From Plasmopara viticola (lineage: Eukaryota; Oomycota; Peronosporomycetes; Peronosporales; Peronosporaceae), in contig MBPM02000141.1 in NCBI GenBank assembly GCA_001695595.3, positions 48,062-112,061 on the forward strand: a stretch of 64,000 nt of DNA. The letters are read 5' to 3'. Within the stretch, counting starts at the first letter, position 1. The number at the start of each line of letters is the position of its first letter. A program made the position numbers and the translations under genes. Positions 30,063 to 43,332 of this stretch are shown piece by piece. The notes below the pieces were generated by a model. That model made no database searches. It saw only the letters and a program-made list of their open reading frames with translations, and was not told the DNA's origin.

Positions 30063-30153
30063 GAAAGAAAAGACGTATGTATGGCCGTATATCACAGCAC
30101 TTCACGAGAATATACGCTTGTTGTTGCTCTATTGCGTCTCGCACGTCTAGAAT
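30063..30153 (+). repeat. Chimeric monomer with a D-like 5' end
   Basis: It follows CACGTCTGAAAT and reads GAAAGAAAAGACG exactly as D copies do, but then continues with the ordinary TATGTATGGCCG and a shortened body (GTATATCACAGC, CACGAGAATATACG). It lies about 28 kb from the D monomers of the terminal HOR. A related junction (CGTCTGAAATGATAGAAAAG) occurs at about 11902. Confidence 0.65.
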
Positions 30154-31704
30154 GATAGAAAGGACGTATGTATGGCCGTGTATCTTCACAGCACTTCACG
30201 AAGCGAATATACGCTTAGCGGTGGTTCTATTGCGTCTGCACACGTCTAGAATGATAGAAAGGACGTATGTATGGCCGTATATCTTCACAGCACTTCACGA
30301 GAGCGAATATACGCTTGTTGTTGCTTATTGCGTTCGCACGTCTAGAATGATAGAAAGGACGTATGTATGGCCGTATATCTTCACAGCACTTCACGAAGCA
30401 AATATACGCTTGCGGTTGTTCTATTGCGTCTGCGCACGTCTAGAAGATAGAAAGGACGTATGTATGGCCGTATCTTCACAGCACTTCACGAAGCAAATAT
30501 ACGCTTTGTTGTTCTATTGCGTCTGCACACGTCTAGAATGATAGAAAGGACGTATGTATGGCCGTATTCTTCACAGCACTTCACGAGAGCGAATATACGC
30601 TTTGTTGTTGCTTATTGCGTCTCGCACGTCTAGAATGATAGAAAGGACGTATGTATGGCCGTATATCTTCACAGCACTTCACGAGCGAATATACGCTTCT
30701 TGTTGCTCTATTGCGTCTGCACACGTCTAGAATGATAGAAAGGACGTATGTATGGCCGTATATCTTCACAGCACTTCACGAGCGAATATACGCTTGTTGT
30801 TGCTCTATTGCGTCTGCGCACGTCTAGAAAGATAGAAAGACGTATGTATGGCCGTATCTTCACAGCACTTCACGAAGCGAATATACGCTTGTGTTGTATT
30901 GCGTCTGCACACGTCTAGAATGATAGAAAGACGTATGTATGGCCGTATATCTTCACAGCACTTCACGAAGCGAATATACGCTTTTGTTGCTCTATTGCGT
31001 CTGCACACGTCTAGAATGATAGAAAGGACGTATGTATGGCCGTATATCTTCACAGCACTTCACGAGAGCGAATATACGCTTTGTTGCTTTATTGCGTCTT
31101 CGCACGTCTAGAAAGATAGAAAGGACGTATGTATGGCCGTGTATCTTCACAGCACTTCACGAAGCAAATATACGCTTGTGGTTCTATTGCGTCTGCACAC
31201 GTCTAGAAGATAGAATGGACGTATGTATGGCCGTGTATCTTCACAGCACTTCCTAAGAGCGAATATACGCTTTGTTGTTGCTCTATTGCGTCTTCGCACG
31301 TCTAGAAAGATAGAAAGGACGTATGTATGGCCGTGTATCTTCACAGCACTTCACGAAGCAAATATACGCTTAGCGGTGGTTCTATTGCGTCTGCACACGT
31401 CTAGAAAGATAGAAAGGACGTATGTATGGCCGTATATCTTCACAGCACTTCACGAGAGCGAATATACGCTTTGTTGTTGCTCTATTGCGTCTTCGCACGT
31501 CTAGAAAGATAGAAAGGACGTATGTATGGCCGTGTATCTTCACAGCACTTCACGAAGCAAATATACGCTTAGCGTGTTCTATTGCGTCTGCACACGTCTA
31601 GAATGATAGAAAGGACGTATGTATGGCCGTACATCTTCACAGCACTTCACGAGAGCGAATATACGCTTTGTTGTTGCTTTATTGCGTCTTCGCACGTCTA
31701 GAAT

Positions 31705-31804
31705 GATAGAAAGGACGTATCTATGGCCGTATATCTTCCTAGCACTTCACAAGAGCGAATATACGCTTTCTTGTTGCTCTATTGCGATTGCGCACGTCTA
31801 GAAT
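31705..31804 (+). repeat. Type C monomer, reference copy (100 bp)
   Basis: A third variant of normal length. It carries TATCTATGG instead of TATGTATGG, CTTCCTAGCACTTC instead of CTTCACAGCACTTC, CACAAGAGCG instead of CACGAGAGCG, CTTTCTTGTTGCTC, and GCGATTGCGC instead of GCGTCTTCGC. Other copies carry only the 5' changes (15551-15650), so C-type changes also occur in mosaics. C-like monomers cluster in 4-8.5 kb and 53.5-63 kb and are nearly absent from 16-31 kb. Confidence 0.85.
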
Positions 31805-32000
31805 GATAGAAAGGACGTATGTATGGCCGTATATCTTCACAGCACTTCACGAGAGCGAATATACGCTTTGTTGTTGCTCTATTGCGTCTGCGCACGTCTA
31901 GAAAGATAGAAAGGACGTATGTATGGCCGTGTATCTTCACAGCACTTCACGAAGCAAATATACTCTTAGCGGTGGTTCTATTGCATCTGCACACGTCTAG

Positions 32001-32100
32001 AATGTAATGGCCGTATATCTTCACAGCACTCCACGAAGCAAATATACGCTTCGTTGTTGCTCTATTGCGTCTGCACACGTCTAGAATGATAGAAAGGACG
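32001..32100 (+). repeat. Truncated monomer, first copy of a duplicated deletion
   Basis: After CACACGTCTAG the sequence jumps to AATGTAATGGCCG, losing roughly 15 bp that normally read ATGATAGAAAGGACGTATG. The copy continues with the rare ACTCCACGAAGC variant and follows a B monomer with TTGCATCTGC. The same deletion and neighbours recur at 34392, so this is an inherited marker. The end coordinate is approximate. Confidence 0.8.
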
Positions 32101-34391
32101 TATGTATGGCCGTATATCTTCACAGCACTTCACGAGAGCGAATATACGCTTTGTTGTTGCTTATTGCGTCTGCACGTCTAGAAAGATAGAAAGGACGTAT
32201 GTATGGCCGTATCTTCACAGCACTTCACGAAGAATATACGCTTGTGTGTTCTATTGCGTCTGCACACGTCTAGAAAGATAGAAAGGACGTATGTATGGCC
32301 GTGTATCTTCACAGCACTTCAGAGCGAATATACGCTTGTTGTTGCTTCTATTGCGTCTCGCACGTCTAGAAAGATAGAAAGGACGTATGTATGGCCGTGT
32401 ATCTTCACAGCACTTCACGAAGCAAATATACGCTTAGTGGTGATTCTATTGCGTCTGCACACGTCTAGAAAAATAGAATGGACGTATGTATGGCCGTATA
32501 TCTTCACAGCACTTCACGAGAGCGAATATACGCTTTGTTGTTGCTCTATTGCGTCTTCGCACGTCTAGAATGATAGAAAGGACGTATGTATGGCCGTATA
32601 TCTTCACAGCACTTCACGAGAGCGAATATACGCTTTGTTGTTGCTCTATTGCGTCTTCGCACGTCTAGAAGATAAAAGACGTATGTATGGCCGTGTATCT
32701 TCACAGCACTTCACGAAGCAAATATACGCTTCGTTGTTCTATTGCGTCTTCACACGTATAGAATGATAGAAAAAACGCATGTATTGCCGTGTATCTTCAC
32801 AGCACTTCACGAATATACGCTTCGTTGTTGCTCTATTGCGTCGCGCACGTCTAGAAAGATAGAAAGGACGTATGTATGGCCGTGTATCTTCACAGCACTT
32901 CACGAAGCAAATATACGCTTAGCGGTGGTTCTATTGCGTCTGCACACGTCTAGAAAGATAGAAAGGACGTATGTATGGCCGTGTATCTTCACAGCACTTC
33001 AAGAGCGAATATACGCTTGTTGTTGCTCTATTGCGTCTTCGCACGTCTAGAAAGATAGAAAGGACGTATGTATGGCCGTGTATCTTCACAGCACTTCACG
33101 AAGCAAATATACGCTTGTTGTTCTATTGCGTCTGCACACGTCTAGAAAGATAGAAAGGACGTATGTATGGCCGTATCTTCACAGCACTTCACGAGAGCGA
33201 ATATACGCTTGTTGTTGCTTTATTGCGTCTCGCACGTCTAGAATGATAGAAAGACGTATGTATGGCCGTATATCTTCACAGCACTTCACGAGAGCGAATA
33301 TACGCTTGTTGTTGCTATTGCGTCTCGCACGTCTAGAAAGATAAAAGACGATGTATGGCCGTATCTTCACAGCACTTCACGAAGCAAATATACGCTTGTT
33401 GTTCTATTGCGTCTGCACACGTCTAGAAGATAGAAAGGACGTATATGGCCGTATATCTTCACAGCACTTCACGAAGCAAATATACGCTTCGTTGTTGCTA
33501 TTGCGTCTGCACACGTCTAGAATGATAGAAAGGACGTATGTATGGCCGTATATCTTCACAGCACTTCACGAGACGAATATACGCTTTGTTGTTGCTTTAT
33601 TGCGTCTTCACACGTCTAGATAGAAAGGACGTATGTATGGCCGTGTATCTTCACAGCACTTCACGAAGCAAATATACGCTTAGCGGTGGTTCTATTGCGT
33701 CTGCACACGTCTAGAAAGATAGAAAGGACGTATGTATGGCCGTGTATCTTCACAGCACTTCAAGAGCGAATATACGCTTGTTGTTGCTTTATTGCGTCTT
33801 CACACGTCTAGAAAGATAGAAAGGACGTATGTATGGCCGTGTATCTTCACAGCACTTCAAGAGCGAATATACGCTTGTTGTTGCTCTATTGCGTCTCGCA
33901 CGTCTAGAAAGATAGAAAGGACGTATGTATGGCCGTGTATCTTCACAGCACTTCACGAAGCAAATATACGCTTGTGTTCTATTGCGTCTGCACACGTCTA
34001 GAATGATAGAAAGACGTATGTATGGCCGTAATCTTCACAGCACTTCACGAGAGCGAATATACGCTTTGTTGTTGCTTTATTGCGTCTTCGCACGTCTAGA
34101 ATGATAGAAAGCACGTATGTATGGCCGTATATCTTCACAGCACTTCACAAGAGCGAATATACGCTTTCTTGTTGCTCTATTGCGATTGCGCACGTCTAGA
34201 ATGATAGAAAGGACGTATGTATGGCCGTATATCTTCACAGCACTTCACGAGAGCGAATATACGCTTTGTTGTTGCTCTATTGCGTCTGCGCACGTCTAGA
34301 AAGATAGAAAGACGTATGTATGGCCGTATCTTCACAGCACTTCACGAAGCAAATATACGCTTGTGGTTCTATTGCATCTGCACACGTCTAG

Positions 34392-34480
34392 AATGTAATG
34401 GCCGTATATCTTCACAGCACTCCACGAAGCAAATATACGCTTCGTTGTTGCTCTATTGCGTCTGCACACGTCTAGAATGA
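34392..34480 (+). repeat. Truncated monomer, second copy of the same deletion
   Basis: This has the same AATGTAATGGCCG junction, ACTCCACGAAGC variant and preceding TTGCATCTGC as at 32001, exactly 2,391 bp downstream (about 24 monomers). The shared rare deletion shows that the two segments derive from one duplicated block. The likely parent form is the GTATAAATGG plus ACTCCACG monomer seen at about 42950 and 46950. Confidence 0.8.
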
Positions 34481-37400
34481 TAGAAAGACGTATGTATGGC
34501 CGTATATCTTCACAGCACTTCACGAGAGCGAATATACGCTTGTTGTTGCTTATTGCGTCTCGCACGTCTAGAAAGATAGAAAGGACGTATGTATGGCCGT
34601 GTATCTTCACAGCACTTCACGAAAAATATACGCTTTGTGTTCTATTGCGTCTGCACACGTCTAGAAAAATAGAATGGACGTATGTATGGCCGTGTATCTT
34701 CACAGCACTTCCTAAGAGCGAATATACGCTTTGTTGTTGCTCTATTGCGTCTTCGCACGTCTAGAAAGATAGAAAGGACGTATGTATGGCCGTGTATCTT
34801 CACAGCACTTCACGAAGCAAATATACGCTTAGCGGTGGTTCTATTGCGTCTGCACACGTCTAGAATAATAGAAAGGACGTATGTATGGCCGTATCTTCAC
34901 AGCACTTCACGAGAGCGAATATACGCTTGTTGTTGCTTTATTGCGTCTCGCACGTCTAGAATGATAGAAAGCACGTAGCTATGGCCGTATATCTTCCCAG
35001 CACTTCACGAGAGCGAATATACGCTTTGTTGTTGCTCTATTGCGTCTGCGCACGTCTAGAAAGATAGAAAGGACGTATGTATGGCCGTGTATCTTCACAG
35101 CACTTCACGAAGCGAATATACGCTTGTGTTCTTATTGCGTCTGCACACGTCTAGAAAGATAAGGACGTATGTATGGCCGTGTATCTTCACAGCACTTCAA
35201 GAGCGAATATACGCTTGTTGTTGCTCTATTGCGTCTTCGCACGTCTAGAAAGATAGAAAGGACGTATGTATGGCCGTGTATCTTCACAGCACTTCACGAA
35301 GCAAATATACGCTTGCGGTTCTATTGCGTCTGCACACGTCTAGAAAGATAGAAAGGACGTATGTATGGCCGTGTATCTTCACAGCACTTCACGAGCGAAT
35401 ATACGCTTTGTTGTTGCTATTGCGTCTCGCACGTCTAGAAGATAGAAAGGACGTATGTATGGCCGTGTATCTTCACAGCACTTCACGAAGCGAATATACG
35501 CTTGGTGGTTCTATTGCGTCTGCACACGTCTAGAAAATAGAAAGGACGTATGTATGGCCGTAATCTTCACAGCACTTCACGAGAGCGAATATACGCTTGT
35601 TGTTGCTTCTATTGCGTCTCGCACGTCTAGAATGATAGAAAGACGTATGTATGGCCGTATCTTCACAGCACTTCACGAGAGCGAATATACGCTTGTTGTT
35701 GCTCTATTGCGTCTGCGCACGTCTAGAAAGATATAAAGACGTATGTATGGCCGTATCTTCACAGCACTTCACGAAGCAAATATACGCTTAGCGTGTTGTA
35801 TTGCGTCTGCACACGTCTAGAATGATAGAAAGGACGTATGTATGGCCGTATATCTTCACAGCACTTCACGAAGCAAATATACGCTTCGTTGTTGCTCTAT
35901 TGCGTCTGCACACGTCTAGAATGATAGAAAGGACGTATGTATGGCCGTATATCTTCACAGCACTTCACGAGAGCGAATATACGCTTGTTGTTGCTTATTG
36001 CGTCTTCACACGTCTAGAAAGATAGAAAGGACGTATGTATGGCCGTGATCTTCACAGCACTTCACGAAGCAAATATACGCTTAGCGGTGGTTCTATTGCG
36101 TCTGCACACGTCTAGAAAGATAGAATGGACGTATGTATGGCCGTGTATCTTCACAGCACTTCCTAAGAGCGAATATACGCTTGTTGTTGCTCTATTGCGT
36201 CTCGCACGTCTAGAAAGATAGAAAGGACGTATGTATGGCCGTGTATCTTCACAGCACTTCACGAAGCAAATATACGCTTAGCGGTGGTTCTATTGCGTCT
36301 GCACACGTCTAGAAAGATAGAAAGGACGTATGTATGGCCGTGTATCTTCACAGCACTTCACGAGCGAATATACGCTTTGTTGTTGCTCTATTGCGTCTCG
36401 CACGTCTAGAAAGATAGAAAGGACGTATGTATGGCCGTGTATCTTCACAGCACTTCACGAAGCAAATATACGCTTGTGGTTCTATTGCGTCTGCACACGT
36501 CTAGAAAGATAGAAAGGACGTATGTATGGCCGTATCTTCACAGCACTTCACGAGAGCGAATATACGCTTGTTGTTGCTTATTGCGTCTGCACGTCTAGAA
36601 GATAGAAAGACGTATGTATGGCCGTATATCTTCACAGCACTTCACGAGAGCGAATATACGCTTGTTGTTGCTCTATTGCGTCTGCGCACGTCTAGAAAGA
36701 TAGAAAGACGTATGTATGGCCGTATCTTCACAGCACTTCACGAAGCAAATATACGCTTAGCGTGTTCTATTGCGTCTGCACACGTCTAGAAAGATAGAAA
36801 GGACGTATGTATGGCCGTGTATCTTCACAGCACTTCACGAGCGAATATACGCTTTGTTGTTGCTCTATTGCGTCTTCGCACGTCTAGAAGATAGAAAGGA
36901 CGTATGTATGGCCGTGTATCTTCACAGCACTTCACGAAGCAAATATACGCTTAGCTGGTTCTATTGCGTCTGCACACGTCTAGAAAGATAGAAAGGACGT
37001 ATGTATGGCCGTGTATCTTCACAGCACTTCAAGAGCGAATATACGCTTTGTTGTTGCTCTATTGCGTCTTCGCACGTCTAGAAAGATAGAAAGGACGTAT
37101 GTATGGCCGTGTATCTTCACAGCACTTCACGAAGCAAATATACGCTTAGCGGTGGTTCTATTGCGTCTGCACACGTCTAGAAAGATAGAAAGGACGTATG
37201 TATGGCCGTGTATCTTCACAGCACTTCCTAAGAGCGAATATACACTTTGTTGTTGCTCTATTGCGTCTTCGCACGTCTAGAAAGATAGAAAGGACGTATG
37301 TATGGCCGTGTATCTTCACAGCACTTCACGAAGCAAATATACGCTTTCGTGTTCTATTGCGTCTGCACACGTCTAGAATGATAGAAAGGACGTATGTATG

Positions 37401-40400
37401 GCCGTATATCTTCACAGCACTTCACGAGAGCGAATATACGCTTTGTTGTTGCTTTATTGCGTCTTCGCACGTCTAGAATGATAGAAAGCACGTATGTATG
37501 GCCGTATATCTTCAAAGCACTTCACGAGAGCGAATATACGCTTCGTTGTTGCTCTATTGCGTCTGCGCACGTCGAGAAAGATATAAAGACGTATGTATGG
37601 CCTGTATCTTCACAGCACTTCACGAAGCAAATATACGCTTGTGTTGTATTGCGTCTGCACACGTCTAGAATGATAGAAAGGACGTATATGGCCGTATATC
37701 TTCACAGCACTCCACGAAGCAAATATACGCTTCGTTGTTGCTCTATTGCGTCTGCACACGTCTAGAATGATAGAAAGGACGTATGTATGGCCGTATATCT
37801 TCACAGCACTTCACGAGAGCGAATATACGCTTTGTTGTTGCTTTATTGCGTCTCGCACGTCTAGAAGATAGAAAGGACGTATGTATGGCCGTATCTTCAC
37901 AGCACTTCACGAAGCAAATATACGCTTGTTGTTGTCTATTGCGTCTGCGCACGTCTAGAATGATAGAAAGGACGTATGTATGGCCGTATATCTTCCTAGC
38001 ACTTCACAAGAGCGAATATACGCTTTGTTGTTGCTCTATTGCGTCTGCGCACGTCTAAAGATAGAAAGGACGTATGTATGGCCGTATATCTTCACAGCAC
38101 TTCACGAAGAAATATACGCTTGTGTTCTATTGCGTCTGCACACGTCTAGAAAATAGAAAGAACGTATGTATGGTCGTATATCTTCAGCACTTCACGAAGA
38201 GCGAATATACGCTTTTTGTTGCTTTATTGCGTCTTCGCACGTCTAGAATGATAGAAAGGACGTATGTATGGCCGTGTATCTTCACAGCACTTCACGAAGC
38301 AAATATACGCTTCGGTGTTCTATTGCGTCTGCACACGTCTAGAAAATAGAAAGGACGTATGTATGGCCGTATATCTTCACAGCACTTCACGAGAGCGAAT
38401 ATACGCTTTGTTGTTGCTTTATTGCGTCTTCGCACGTCTAGAAAGATAGAAAGGACGTATGTATGGCCGTGTATCTTCACAGCACTTCACGAAGAAATAT
38501 ACGCTTAGTGGTGTTCTATTGCGTCTGCACACGTCTAGAAAATAGAAAGGACGTATGTATGGCCGTATATCACAGCACTTCACAGAGCGAATATACGCTT
38601 TGTTGTTGCTTATTGCGTCTTCGCACGTCTAGAAAGATAGAAAGGACGTATGTATGGCCGTGTATCTTCACAGCACTTCACGAAGCAAATATACGCTTAG
38701 CGGTGGTTCTATTGCGTCTGCACACGTCTAGAAAGATAGAAAGGACGTATGTATGGCCGTGTATCTTCACAGCACTTCACGAGAGCGAATATACGCTTTG
38801 TTGTTGCTCTATTGCGTCTTCGCACGTCTAGAAAGATAGAAAGGACGTATGTATGGCCGTGTATCTTCACAGCACTTCACGAAGCAAATATACGCTTAGT
38901 GGTGGTTCTATTGCGTCTGCACACGTCTAGAATAATAGAAAGGACGTATGTATGGCCGTGTATCTTCACAGCACTTCACGAGAGCGAATATACGCTTTGT
39001 TGTTGCTTTATTGCGTCTTCGCACGTCTAGAATGATAGAAAGCACGTAGCTATGGCCGTATATCTTCCAAGCACTTCACGAGAGCGAATATACGCTTCGT
39101 TGTTGCTCTATTGCGTCTGCGCACGTCGAGAAAGATAGAAAAGACGTATGTATGGCCGTATCTTCACAGCACTTCACGAAGCAAATATACGCTTAGCGTG
39201 TTGTATTGCGTCTGCACACGTCTAGAATGATAGAAAGGACGTATATGGCCGTATATCTTCACAGCACTTCACGAAGCAAATATACGCTTAGCGTGTTCTA
39301 TTGCGTCTGCACACGTCTAGAATGATAGAAAGGACGTATGTATGGCCGTATATCTTCACAGCACTTCACGAGAGCGAATATACGCTTTGTTGTTGCTTTA
39401 TTGCGTCTTCACACGTCTAGAAAGATAGAAAGGACGTATGTATGGCCGTGTATCTTCACAGCACTTCACGAAGCAAATATACGCTTAGCGGTGGTTCTAT
39501 TGCGTCTGCACACGTCTAGAAAGATAGAAAGGACGTATGTATGGCCGTGTATCTTCACAGCACTTCACAAAGCAAATATACGCTTTGTTGTTGCTCTATT
39601 GCGTCTTCGCACGTCTAGAAAGATAGAAAGGACGTATGTATGGCCGTGTATCTTCACAGCACTTCACGAAGCAAATATACGCTTAGCGGTGGTTCTATTG
39701 CGTCTGCACACGTCTAGGAAAATAGAAAGGACGTATGTATGGCCGTATATCTTCACAGCACTTCACGAGAGCGAATATACGCTTTGTTGTTGCTTTATTG
39801 CGTCTTCGCACGTCTAGAATGATAGAAAGGACGTATGTATGGCCGTATATCTTCACAGCACTTCACGAGAGCGAATATACGCTTCGTTGTTGCTCTATTG
39901 CGTCTGCGCACGTCTAGAAAGATAGAAAGGACGTATGTATGGCCGTATCTTCACAGCACTTCACGAAGCAAATATACGCTTAGCGGTGGTTCTATTGCGT
40001 CTGCACACGTCTAGAATGATAGAAAGGACGTATGTATGGCCGTATATCTTCACAGCACTTCACGAATATACGCTTCGTTGTTGCTCTATTGCGTCTGCAC
40101 ACGTCTAGAAAGATAGAAAGGACGTATGTATGGCCGTGTATCTTCACAGCACTTCACGAGAGCAAATACGCTTTGTTGTTGCTTTATTGCGTCTTCGCAC
40201 GTCTAGAAAGATAGAAAAGGACGTATGTACGGCCGTGTATCTTCACAGCACTTCACGAAGAAATATACGCTTGCGTGTTCTATTGCGTCTGCACACGTCT
40301 AGAAAATAGAAAGGACGTATGTATGGCCGTATCTTCACAGCACTTCACGAGAGCGAATATACGCTTTGTTGTTGCTTTATTGCGTCTTCGCACGTCTAGA

Positions 40401-41420
40401 ATGATAGAAAGGACGTATGTATGGCCGTATATCTTCACAGCACTTCACGAGAGCGAATATACGCTTCGTTGTTGCTCTATTGCGTCTGCGCACGTCTAGA
40501 AAGATAGAAAGGACGTATGTATGGCCGTATCTTCACAGCACTTCACGAAGCGAAATATACGCTTAGCGTGTTGTATTGCGTCTGCACACGTCTAGAATGA
40601 TAGAAAGGACGTATAAATGGCCGTATATCTTCACAGCACTCCACGAAGCAAATATACGCTTAGCGTGTTCTATTGCGTCTGCACACGTCTAGAATAATAG
40701 AAAGGACGTATGTATGGCCGTACATCTTCACAGCACTTCACGAGAGCGAATATACGCTTTGTTGTTGCTTTATTGCGTCTTCACACGTCTAGAAAGATAG
40801 AAAGGACGTATGTATGGCCGTGTATCTTCACAGCACTTCACGAAGCAAATATACGCTTAGCGGTGGTTCTATTGCGTCTGCACACGTCTAGAAAGATAGA
40901 ATGGACGTATGTATGGCCGTGTATCTTCACAGCACTTCCTAAGAGCGAATATACACTTTGTTGTTGCTCTATTGCGTCTTCGCACGTCTAGAAAGATAGA
41001 AAGGACGTATGTATGGCCGTGTATCTTCACAGCACTTCACGAAGCAATATACGCTTAGTGGTTCTATTGCGTCTGCACACGTCTAGAAAATAGAAAGGAC
41101 GTATGTATGGCCGTAATCTTCACAGCACTTCACGAGAGCGAATATACGCTTTGTTGTTGCTTTATTGCGTCTTCGCACGTCTAGAATGATAGAAAGGACG
41201 TATGTATGGCCGTATATCTTCACAGCACTTCACGAAGCAAATATACGCTTCGTTGTTGCTCTATTGCGTCTGCGCACGTCTAGAAAGATAGAAAGGACGT
41301 ATGTATGGCCGTATCTTCACAGCACTTCACGAAGCAATATACGCTTTGTTGTTTATTGCGTCTGCACACGTCTAGAATGATAGAAAGGACGTATATGGCC
41401 GTATATCTTCACAGCACTTC

Positions 41421-41442
41421 ACGAAGCGAATATACGCTTCGT
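41421..41442. repeat. Central dyad, 8 bp arms around AATATA
   Basis: The arms ACGAAGCG and CGCTTCGT are perfect reverse complements separated by the six bases AATATA. This is the strongest form of a dyad present in weaker form in every monomer (AGCG-AATATA-CGCT in type A). A second 8 bp-arm example lies at 51973-51994. Many copies in 30-53 kb have 7 bp arms (ACGAAGC and GCTTCGT) around AAATATAC, for example 35868-35889. Such a sequence could form a small cruciform or bind a dimeric protein; neither is shown. Confidence 0.8.
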
Positions 41443-41760
41443 TGTTGCTCTATTGCGTCTGCACACGTCTAGAAAGATAGAAAGGACGTATGTATGGCCG
41501 TGTATCTTCACAGCACTTCACGAGCGAATATACGCTTTGTTGTTGCTTTATTGCGTCTCGCACGTCTAGAAAGATAGAAAGGACGTATGTATGGCCGTGT
41601 ATCTTCACAGCACTTCACGAAGAAATATACGCTTGTGTTCTATTGCGTCTGCACACGTCTAGAAAGATAGAAAGGACGTATGTATGGCCGTATATCTTCA
41701 CAGCACTTCACGAGCGAATATACGCTTTGTTGTTCTTTTGCGTCTGCTCACGTCTAGAAT

Positions 41761-43332
41761 GATAGAAAGGACGTATCTATGGCCGTATGTCTTCAGCACT
41801 TCACAAGAGAGAATATACGCTTGTTGTGTCTATTGCGTCTGCGCACGTCTAGAATGATAGAAAGGACGTATGTATGGCCGTGTATCTTCACAGCACTTCA
41901 CGAAGCAAATATACGCTTCGCGGTGGTTCTATTGCGTCTGCACACGTCTAGAATGATAGAAAGGACGTATGTATGGCCGTATATCTTCACAGCACTTCAC
42001 GAGAGCGAATATACGCTTTGTTGTTGCTTATTGCGTCTCGCACGTCTAGAATGATAGAAAGGACGTATGTATGGCCGTATATCTTCACAGCACTTCACGA
42101 AGCGAATATACGCTTTTTGTTGCTCTTTGCGTCTGCGCACGTCTAGAAAGATAGAAAGGACGTATGTATGGCCGTGTATCTTCACAGCACTTCACGAAGC
42201 AAATATACGCTTAGGTGTTCTATTGCGTCTGCACACGTCTAGAAATAGAAAGGACGTATGTATGGCCGTATCTTCACAGCACTTCACGAGAGCGAATATA
42301 CGCTTTGTTGTTGCTTTATTGCGTCTTCACACGTCTAGAAAGATAGAAAGGACGTATGTATGGCCGTGTATCTTCACAGCACTTCACGAAGCAAATATAC
42401 GCTTAGCGGTGGTTCTATTGCGTCTGCACACGTCTAGAAAGATAGAATGGACGTATGTATGGCCGTGTATCTTCACAGCACTTCCTAAGAGCGAATATAC
42501 ACTTTGTTGTTGCTCTATTGCGTCTTCGCACGTCTAGAAAGATAGAAAGGACGTATGTATGGCCGTGTATCTTCACAGCACTTCACGAAGCAAATATACG
42601 CTTAGCGGTGGTTCTATTGCGTCTGCACACGTCTAGAATAATAGAAAGGACGTATGTATGGCCGTACATCTTCACAGCACTTCACGAGAGCGAATATACG
42701 CTTTGTTGTTGCTTTATTGCGTCTTCGCACGTCTAGAATGATAGAAAGGACGTATGTATGGCCGTATATCTTCCAAGCACTTCACGAGAGCGAATATACG
42801 CTTCGTTGTTGCTCTATTGCGTCTGCGCACGTCGAGAAAGATATAAAGAACGGATGTATGGCCTTGTATCTTCACAGCACTTCACGAAGCAAATATACGC
42901 TTAGCGGTGGTTGTATTGCATCTGCACACGTCTAGAATGATAGAAAGGACGTATAAATGGCCGTATATCTTCACAGCACTCCACGAAGCAAATATACGCT
43001 TCGTTGTTGCTCTATTGCGTCTGCACACGTCTAGAAAGATAGAAAGGACGTATGTATGGCCGTGTATCTTCACAGCACTTCACGAGAGCGAATATACGCT
43101 TTGTTGTTGCTTTATTGCGTCTTCGCACGTCTAGAAAGATAGAAAGGACGTATGTATGGCCGTGTATCTTCACAGCACTTCACGAAGCAAATATACGCTT
43201 AGCGGTGGTTCTATTGCGTCTGCACACGTCTAGAAAGATAGAAAGGACGTATGTATGGCCGTATATCTTCACAGCACTTCACGAGCGAATATACGCTTTG
43301 TTGTTCTATTGCGTCTGCGCACGTCTAGAAAT
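41761..43332 (+). repeat. Higher-order repeat unit M1 (about 16 monomers, 1,572 bp)
   Basis: The unit starts at a monomer with CAAGAGAGAAT and TTGTTGTGTCTATTG. Then come a B copy with TTCGCGGTGG, an A copy, a short TTTTTGTTGCTCTTTGCG copy, and a B/A/B stretch. The CTTCCTAAG monomer follows (marker at about 42483). Next are B, A, a CCAAGCAC copy, a CGTCGAG/GTATTGCATCTG copy, a GTATAAATGG/ACTCCACG copy, A-like, B and A-like. The same order of markers returns in the next two units. The monomer count was made by hand and could be off by one. Confidence 0.75.

Larger units (their letters stand above)
27200..41760 (+). repeat. Deletion-rich zone with patchy higher-order repeats
   Basis: Monomers here are often 90-98 bp because of short losses: GTATATC to GTATC, GAAAGGACG to GAAAGACG, CGAGAGCG to CGAGCG, CTTCGC to CTCGC, TTTGTTG to TTGTTG, and GACGTATGTATGG to GACGTATATGG. 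Between 34761 and 36212 fifteen copies average about 97 bp. Rare markers begin to recur at multiples of the later HOR step: CTTCCTAAG at about 31251, 34710, 36161, 37226 and 40937, and CGTCGAG at about 37571 and 39125 (1,554 bp apart). Some losses are shared by many copies and must be inherited; others may be assembly errors. There is no gene in this stretch. Confidence 0.75.
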
